From the NCBI RefSeq assembly GCF_014697625.1, contig NZ_JACJSG010000010.1, positions 1 through 64,000 on the forward strand: a DNA stretch of 64,000 nucleotides. The letters are read 5' to 3'. Source of the DNA: Anabaena azotica FACHB-119. GTDB taxonomy: Bacteria > Cyanobacteriota > Cyanobacteriia > Cyanobacteriales > Nostocaceae. Shown here one piece after another: positions 59,215 to 64,000 of this stretch (the first letter of the stretch is position 1; the number at the start of each line of letters is the position of its first letter). The notes beneath the pieces are model-generated. The model was not told the origin of the DNA, searched no databases, and saw only the letters and a list, made by a program, of their open reading frames with translations. Position numbers and translations under genes: made by a program.

Positions 59215-60558
59215 ATGGACAACTTAGCGTATTTGCAACTAGCTTTCGCCTACGAAGACGGTGAACCCAGTGACTTGGTATCTTTAAGCTACTTATTGAA
59301 CAAAGCAGCTACACCAGACTGGAAACGGCTATCAAGTAGAGCTTGGAAGCATATGCTACCCCTAGCGCTCACCTTATCGATTCTCAGCAGCGTCAGTAGT
59401 GCTTGGGCATTGGAAAGAGGGGATCAAGGGCCTTCTGTCAGAAATCTTCAACAAAAGCTGCAACAAGCAGGCTTTTATCAAGCGCCTGTAACTCAGGTGT
59501 ATGATTCTACCACAGAACAAGCCATTCGCCAGTTTCAAGAGGCTGCTGGTTTGCCAGTTGATGGTGTTGCAAGTGCTAGCACCATAGAAAAATTAAATCA
59601 ATGGCGTTCATCTCCGGTAGCTAATCAAACTCAGCAATTCACTACCGCTAGTACGCCAACTAGAAGCAATACTACAACTGCTGCTAATACCCAAACCAGA
59701 AGCAACAATACCACTGCTGCTAACAGCCAAACCAGACGTAACAATACCACTGCTGCTAGTACCCAAACCAGAAGCAACAATACCACTGCTGCTAACAGCC
59801 AAACCAGACGTAACAATACCACTGCTGCTAATACCCAAACCAGAAGCAACAATACCACTGCTGCTAATACACAGACTAGAACAAACAATACAACTGCTAC
59901 CGTGAATGCAGCCACTAATAAGCGCCGTAGTCCTAACTACCTTGTCAAAGGTGATGAGGGTGAAGATGTGAGATCATTGCAACAACGCCTGCGAGTTGCT
60001 GGTTTCTATTATGGTAATGCTACGGGTATATTTGGCCCCATCACGGAAGAAGCGGTAAAAAGATTTCAAACCGCTTATAAATTGGATGCAGATGGTATTG
60101 TTGGGCCTGCCACACTCAGCAAATTACCACCAGAAGGTATTGGTGGAGAAAATCCTCCTCAGCGAACAACTGCTAAGGATACACTGACTGTAGGCGATCG
60201 CGGCGAAGCTGTGCGAGTCCTACAAGAACAATTAATCAAAGCCGGATATTTACAAGGACAGCCAAATGGCTATTTTGGCCCTTACACAGCAGAGGCTGTA
60301 AAAAGATTTCAAGCCGCTAATTATCTAGCTGCTAGTGGTATTGCAGGCCCCACTACTAGAGCCAGATTATATAGCTTGGTTAACAAAACTCCCAAGAGTG
60401 ATTTCAATGTCTTAGAAATTCAAAGACGACTGCAAGCTAGAGGTTTTTATAAAGGACAGCTCAACGGACTCATGGCAGATGATACAAGAAAAGCCATCAA
60501 GCAAGCCCAAGAGTTTTACGGTATCAGCCTCACTGATGTGAGAAGCGGAAACTTTTAG
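59215..60558 (+). CDS. Peptidoglycan-binding protein convergent with furA (alr1690-like)
   Basis: The 447-residue protein has an N-terminal cytoplasmic stretch, a hydrophobic segment (MLPLALTLSILSSVSSAWA, about 45-63) that probably exports it, and four PG_binding_1-type repeats. These lie at about 64-125, 240-303, 320-382 and 395-445 (for example VKGDEGEDVRSLQQRLRVAG and DADGIVGPATLSKL). Between repeats 1 and 2 is a Thr/Asn linker made of six 36-bp tandem repeats (59665-59880). There is no catalytic domain. It follows cobN by 18 bp and runs towards furA, the arrangement known for alr1690 in Anabaena PCC 7120. There its read-through transcript forms an antisense RNA to furA. Confidence 0.88.
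   Translation: MDNLAYLQLAFAYEDGEPSDLVSLSYLLNKAATPDWKRLSSRAWKHMLPLALTLSILSSVSSAWALERGDQGPSVRNLQQKLQQAGFYQAPVTQVYDSTTEQAIRQFQEAAGLPVDGVASASTIEKLNQWRSSPVANQTQQFTTASTPTRSNTTTAANTQTRSNNTTAANSQTRRNNTTAASTQTRSNNTTAANSQTRRNNTTAANTQTRSNNTTAANTQTRTNNTTATVNAATNKRRSPNYLVKGDEGEDVRSLQQRLRVAGFYYGNATGIFGPITEEAVKRFQTAYKLDADGIVGPATLSKLPPEGIGGENPPQRTTAKDTLTVGDRGEAVRVLQEQLIKAGYLQGQPNGYFGPYTAEAVKRFQAANYLAASGIAGPTTRARLYSLVNKTPKSDFNVLEIQRRLQARGFYKGQLNGLMADDTRKAIKQAQEFYGISLTDVRSGNF
59665..59880 (+). repeat. Six 36-bp tandem repeats coding the Thr/Asn linker
   Basis: Units start at 59665, 59701, 59737, 59773, 59809 and 59845, with AACAATACCACTGCTGCTAA as the common core, coding for SNNTTAANTQTR-like dodecapeptides. 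Units alternate between two types (AGC..AACAGC and CGT..ACCC), which suggests duplication in pairs of 72 bp. Confidence 0.9.
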
Positions 60559-60893
60559 CCTCCGCTTCGGTATTTGAGTATAATTCCTTAACAGTTTGCT
60601 TACCTCCGATAACAACTAACGAGAAATTTCTCAAAATTTCTTTCATTTCTCAGTGATTGAGTAACTTCTCTCTGTTATCTTCTCAAAATGTGGCAAAATT
60701 CAACAATCAACTCATTCCTTAGAAATCTGTATATAGCAGTAGCCACATGGGTTAGGACATTGATAAATCGTAAAATCTTTATCTACAGAAGCTGTTAAAG
60801 CTGTCCCCTGTCCTCTGTCCCCTACTACATTATCTAGATTTCTTAATTGTGAATTGTGAATGAGCGAATTTTGAATTGGAACCCTCCCAGGTG
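60559..60893. other. Space between the convergent peptidoglycan-binding gene and furA
   Basis: It holds an R3 repeat copy (60731-60782) and a GTCCCCTGTCCTCTGTCCCC stretch (60801-60822). I found no hairpin with a T-tract in either direction, so read-through from the plus strand into the furA antisense strand is possible. Confidence 0.6.
60731..60782. repeat. Dispersed repeat R3, copy near furA
   Basis: ATAGCAGTAGCCACATGGGT, then TAGGACATTGATAAATCGTAAAATCTTT differs from 27779-27831 at only a few bases. Confidence 0.85.
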
Positions 60894-61349
60894 CTAAAGT
60901 GGCATAAGTGCGCGTTGGCACTTGGGACATACCGCATGGATTGTCATTTGACAGTCAAGCAGATGAAAACCCTCTTTCTGAGCAGTTTTTGCCCCAATTT
61001 TTAAAATTGAATCGTTTTTGAACTCAATTGTGGCGTTACATCTGACACAAATCAAGTGATGGTGGTGATGGGGGTAAGGTTGGTTAATTTCGTAGTGCTT
61101 ATGTCCTTCTCCCAGTTCCAGTTCACGCAAAATCCCCATCCGCGCCATTAACTTCAAAGTCCGGTAGATAGTTGAGAGGCTAATACCTTCACCGTCAGTT
61201 TCCAAACGTTGATACAAATCCTCTGCACTGAGATGTTCACCTTGGGGAAGTTCTTGAAAAATGTGTAATATAGTTTCCCTCTGAGGTGTTAAACGCCAGC
61301 CTCTCTCGTTTAATTCTGCCTTGAGTGAAGTAGTTGTGTAAACAGTCAT
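60894..61349 (-). CDS. furA: Ferric uptake regulator FurA
   Basis: I start at ATG 61349 (MTVYTTTSLKAELNERGWRL), which gives the 151-residue length of FurA; an ATG six codons upstream is less likely. The winged-helix DNA-binding domain (about 1-85) includes LTPQRETILHIFQ and the recognition helix SLSTIYRTLKLM. The HHHHH stretch (94-98) and five cysteines C101, C104, C133, C141, C144 in two CxxC motifs match those of Anabaena FurA, a global iron and redox regulator that also binds haem. Another paralogue (FurB/Zur, FurC/PerR) is excluded by this pattern. Autoregulation is likely; a Fur-box-like sequence is at 61424-61443. Confidence 0.95.
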   Translation of the reverse strand: MTVYTTTSLKAELNERGWRLTPQRETILHIFQELPQGEHLSAEDLYQRLETDGEGISLSTIYRTLKLMARMGILRELELGEGHKHYEINQPYPHHHHHLICVRCNATIEFKNDSILKIGAKTAQKEGFHLLDCQMTIHAVCPKCQRALMPL

Positions 61350-61794
61350 ACTAATTTTTCTCAACAAAGCTCGTTAGTTGAGAATATAACAAATATCGGG
61401 AGTGGTTTGCAACAAACATAGCTTATTGAGAATAATTATTAAAGGTTTAAAAAAACTTAGTCAAATATACATAAAAAAATTAAGTAATAATGCTCCCCAA
61501 TAACAATTCAAAACCCAAAACTATGCGTTTTGAGTTTTGAACCGATAATTGCCAATTGCTAGCTACATCAGCATTGTGGATGTTGAGCGCAGATCATTTC
61601 AATACTGATGCACTCATTCTTTCAAGAAATAGTTTGCAAAAATACATTTTCACTAATTGCAAATATTCCTTATAAGCCACAAGTAACTATTAGTAATAAC
61701 AATTAATGTAGTTGCAAGCAAATAAATAGTCCAGAGTCAATAATCTATAGCATTAATTTTCTTCACTATTGACCATTGACTATTGACTATACAA
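61350..61794. other. Region between furA and sigC
   Basis: The furA side (61350-61480) should contain its promoter and operator. The rest is AT-rich, with a small AAAACCCAAAACTATGCG-TTTTGAGTTTTGA inverted pair (about 61510-61541) and a GACTATTGACTAT short repeat at the sigC end. I see no gene. Confidence 0.5.
61424..61443 (-). promoter_or_regulatory. Possible Fur box upstream of furA
   Basis: TATTGAGAATAATTATTAAA resembles the iron-box pattern (GATAATGATAATCATTATC) in its AT-rich dyad around GAATAATTATT. It lies about 75-95 bp upstream of the furA ATG. The match is loose. Confidence 0.35.
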
Positions 61795-63045
61795 CTAACT
61801 CAAAGACTCTAAATAGTCACGAATGAGGTTGCGGCGTTTTGGTTGACGCAGCTTTTGTAAGGCTTTGGATTCAATTTGGCGTACTCGTTCCCGTGATAAA
61901 TCTAAAGCGCGACCAATTTCTGCTAATGAGTAGGGATGACCATCAGCTAAACCAAAACGCATTAAAATAACATCACGTTCACGGCTGGTTAAATCAGCTA
62001 ATAAATGTTGCAAGTCTCTTTGTAAAGATTCTCGCATTAACATTTCTTCAGGTGTGACACCATCAGTTTCTAATAGTTCGCCTAATTCGGTGTCTTTATC
62101 TTTACCAACTTTAGTTTCTAAAGAAACAGAACGAGGAACTCTTAAGAGAACTTCCCGTACTTGGGTGGGTGTCATATCTAACTCAATTGCTAAGTCTTCT
62201 AAGGTAGGAGTGCGACCTTTTTCTTGTGCAATTTTACGTTGAGCTTTTTTAATTTTGTTTAATTTTTCTGTAATATGAACAGGGAGACGAATTGTGCGGC
62301 TAGAAGTAGCGATCGCTCTTGTAATTCCTTGACGAATCCACCAGTAAGCATAGGTACTAAAACGATATCCTTTAGTGGGGTCAAACTTCTCAACAGCTCG
62401 CTCCAAGCCGAGAGTACCTTCTTGCACTAAGTCTAATAATTCTAGACCCCGATTTTGATATTTCTTAGCAACAGACACAACTAAGCGCAAATTAGCCTTA
62501 ATCATGTGTTCCTTTGACTGAAGACCTTGGGATTGCATCTTTTCCAACTCTTCTACAGTCATTTTGGCAATTTCTGCCCAACGCCGTTTACCTTCTGATA
62601 AAATTGGCTTAAGATCAGATAAGTTTATACCTGCTGTAGATGCCCATCTTTCCAAAGAAGGGCGATGTCCTAATTCTGATGCTAGGCGCTCTTGCACTTC
62701 AATTAAATGGAGATAAGGCGCAGCGACTGCATCCCCTTGCTTGGCAGCGTTAGCCAGAACTGTCCGCAACTTTAAGTAACGCTGGACTTTTTGAGCTTCA
62801 GAAACTTCTTCGTCTCGTCCTAACAAACGGACTCGACCGATTTCTTGAAGGTATAGACGTACCAAGTCTGTACTCCGACGGTTAGCACTAGCACCAAAAG
62901 TAGCCGGATCAGCAGCAGCTATCTCTAACTCTTGGATATCATCCACCGACAAATCACTGTCATCAATGGCGAAATCCGTGTCTAAAGCCTGACGGGACTT
63001 TTGGGAATTGTAGGTGGCATCTGCGAAATAAGATGTTGCTGGCAT
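61795..63045 (-). CDS. sigC: Group 2 RNA polymerase sigma factor SigC
   Basis: The 416-residue sigma-70 factor has region 1.2 (TDLVRLYLQEIGRVRLLGRD), region 2 (HMIKANLRLVVSVAKKYQNR and GYRFSTYAYWWIRQGITRAI, for -10 binding), region 3 (IRLPVHITEKLNKIKKAQRK), and region 4 with the helix-turn-helix YSLAEIGRALDLSRERVRQI. The short acidic N-terminus, without the long region 1.1 of the primary factor SigA, places it in group 2. The position next to furA is that of sigC (all1692) in Anabaena PCC 7120, where it is active early in heterocyst formation. The naming rests on this synteny. Confidence 0.88.
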   Translation of the reverse strand: MPATSYFADATYNSQKSRQALDTDFAIDDSDLSVDDIQELEIAAADPATFGASANRRSTDLVRLYLQEIGRVRLLGRDEEVSEAQKVQRYLKLRTVLANAAKQGDAVAAPYLHLIEVQERLASELGHRPSLERWASTAGINLSDLKPILSEGKRRWAEIAKMTVEELEKMQSQGLQSKEHMIKANLRLVVSVAKKYQNRGLELLDLVQEGTLGLERAVEKFDPTKGYRFSTYAYWWIRQGITRAIATSSRTIRLPVHITEKLNKIKKAQRKIAQEKGRTPTLEDLAIELDMTPTQVREVLLRVPRSVSLETKVGKDKDTELGELLETDGVTPEEMLMRESLQRDLQHLLADLTSRERDVILMRFGLADGHPYSLAEIGRALDLSRERVRQIESKALQKLRQPKRRNLIRDYLESLS

Positions 63046-63689
63046 AAGATCGTCTCTATGGCTCCAGGTAACAATTTGCGGTCAGCTATTATTTTTAACT
63101 GTTGCTATTGTTCCCGTGATTGTAGATGAACTAACACGGTTGAGGTTTTCACTAAGATTTTTTTAAAAAAACCTTAATGGTTGTTTTTCAGACATTACAG
63201 ACGCGCTAAAGTCGGCTATTAAATGTCTGATTGAACCAATAGCTATTCAAATTCACGATTAGACTTTATATTTCAATACAGTTCAGTTAAGGCTAAATTG
63301 GATGCCAAAATGATAAAACATCTGAACTTATCGGCGTTTATCCTATTTATCGGCGGTTAATTACTGTTATCTGAACCGTATTGCTTTATATTCCGAATTA
63401 CTTAGTGAGCATTTTCACCTTTTGGGCTATTAGCTGTTACTTGAGTATTTTGTATAAACATATTTCAGTAAAAATCAAGTTTACTATCGGGATAGTCACA
63501 TCTACAGGGATACACAAGTAGTTTCCTGACGATTTTATAATTTTTTTCTCAGGATTTTTTGGGACTCAGTAAGTTATCAGTTATCAGTTATCAGTTATCA
63601 GTTATCAGTTATCAGTTGTTAGGTGTCGGTTAACCGTTGACTATTGACTGTTGACTATGGACTATGGACTATGGACTAATGACCATTGA
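63046..63689. other. Upstream region of sigC with STRR
   Basis: The region 63046-63560 is AT-rich and has no gene; it should hold the sigC promoter(s). Then come TTATCAGTTATCAGTTATCA units (63570-63617) and GACTATTGACTGTTGACTAT / GGACTATGGACTATGGACTA units (63639-63680) up to the gpsA stop. Confidence 0.6.
63570..63685. repeat. STRR cluster between gpsA and sigC
   Basis: Six TTATCAG units are followed by seven or so GACTATxGACT units. The cluster stops a few bases before the gpsA stop codon. Confidence 0.9.
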
Positions 63690-64000
63690 CTAATAACCAT
63701 ATTCTGGCTTGATGTCTCGCAGCATGAGTTCATCAAGGGCTTGTTTGGGTGTGACTTCGCTTTGTAGTAATCGGTAAACTTGTTCGGTAATGGGCATAAC
63801 TATATTTTGCTGCCTAGCTAATTGGATTAATACCTGACAAGTGTTGACTCCTTCGGCGGTTCCTGGTAGTTTGGCAAGAATTTGTGTCAAGGTTTCACCA
63901 CTAGCTAATTGATAGCCAACTTGGTAGTTGCGGCTTAAGGCACTATTGCAGGTGGCTAACAAATCTCCTAGACCGGATAAACCATAAAATGTTTCCGTTT
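63690..64000 (-). CDS. gpsA: Glycerol-3-phosphate dehydrogenase (NAD(P)+), C-terminal part
   Basis: The gene is cut by the window edge; only the last 103 codons are present. Upstream of the first possible start the frame continues to 64000 as TETFYGLSGLGDLLATCNSA, the conserved GL(A/S)GLGDL segment of GpsA. It is followed by SRNYQVGYQLASGETLTQIL, LPGTAEGVNTCQVLIQLARQ and NIVMPITEQVYRLL, all typical. The enzyme reduces dihydroxyacetone phosphate to glycerol-3-phosphate for membrane lipid synthesis. It lies upstream of sigC on the same strand. Confidence 0.93.
   Translation of the reverse strand, partial: TETFYGLSGLGDLLATCNSALSRNYQVGYQLASGETLTQILAKLPGTAEGVNTCQVLIQLARQQNIVMPITEQVYRLLQSEVTPKQALDELMLRDIKPEYGY

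Overview
The window looks like chromosomal DNA of a filamentous, heterocyst-forming cyanobacterium of the Nostoc/Anabaena group. The signs are frequent HIP1 octamers (GCGATCGC), long runs of short tandem repeats (STRRs) of the CAGTTATCAGT, GACTATTGACT, CTCATCTCCCC and GGGGACT types, a FurA with the five cysteines known from Anabaena sp. PCC 7120, a CrtO-type carotene ketolase, a ferrochelatase with a chlorophyll-binding tail, and a neighbourhood cobN / peptidoglycan-binding gene / furA / sigC / gpsA that I recall from PCC 7120. No rRNA, tRNA, CRISPR array or intact transposase was seen.

Layout. 0.7-10.7 kb: a giant DUF2157-like membrane protein, a glycosyltransferase, a DUF547 protein, a hydrolase relic, a spore-photoproduct-lyase-like radical SAM protein, two half-size Mn exporters (GDT1 family) and a glutamate-receptor-like channel. 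10.9-15.5 kb is a small accessory island: an ABC-ATPase plus DUF4276 (TOPRIM-like) pair that resembles two-gene phage-defence modules, then a DUF1778-GNAT toxin-antitoxin pair, then a MazE-MazF pair whose toxin carries an inserted helix-turn-helix-like segment. 15.6-28 kb: crtO, a lipid-binding DUF2993 protein, and a group that looks devoted to scavenging nitrogen from small amides and nucleobases (MFS transporter, cupin, cysteine hydrolase, amidohydrolase/deaminase, acyl-CoA ligase-acetyltransferase, [NiFe]-hydrogenase-type protease, cytosine deaminase, nucleoside hydrolase). 28-36 kb: two tandemly duplicated SDRs, then an operon for cell-wall peptide turnover (D/L-Glu epimerase, DUF1611, GTPase, amidase). 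36-45 kb: NUDIX, methyltransferase, hemH, an exported protein, DUF4126, a tnpB relic, rpiA, a 16-repeat TPR protein and a GAF protein. 45.5-47 kb is gene-poor and holds three terminator hairpins (two on sequences that are paralogous to each other, so probably small RNAs), a nifE-like relic and a truncated VapBC locus. 47-64 kb: an aspartyl-protease pair, serC, a phosphatase, Uma2, a DICT-GAF histidine kinase, cobN, a peptidoglycan-binding protein, furA, sigC and the 3' part of gpsA.

A second layer of organisation is the repeat content. STRRs and miniature inverted-repeat elements (MITEs) fill most intergenic space and repeatedly invade genes: four proline/glycine-rich insertions inside CobN, one inside the DUF2157 protein, and several C-termini or stop codons that are made of repeat DNA. 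One MITE family shows 5-bp target duplications at two sites and forms the end of the overlapping genes.

Protein identities come from motif recognition only; no database search was run. Repeat families and RNA candidates were read directly from the sequence.
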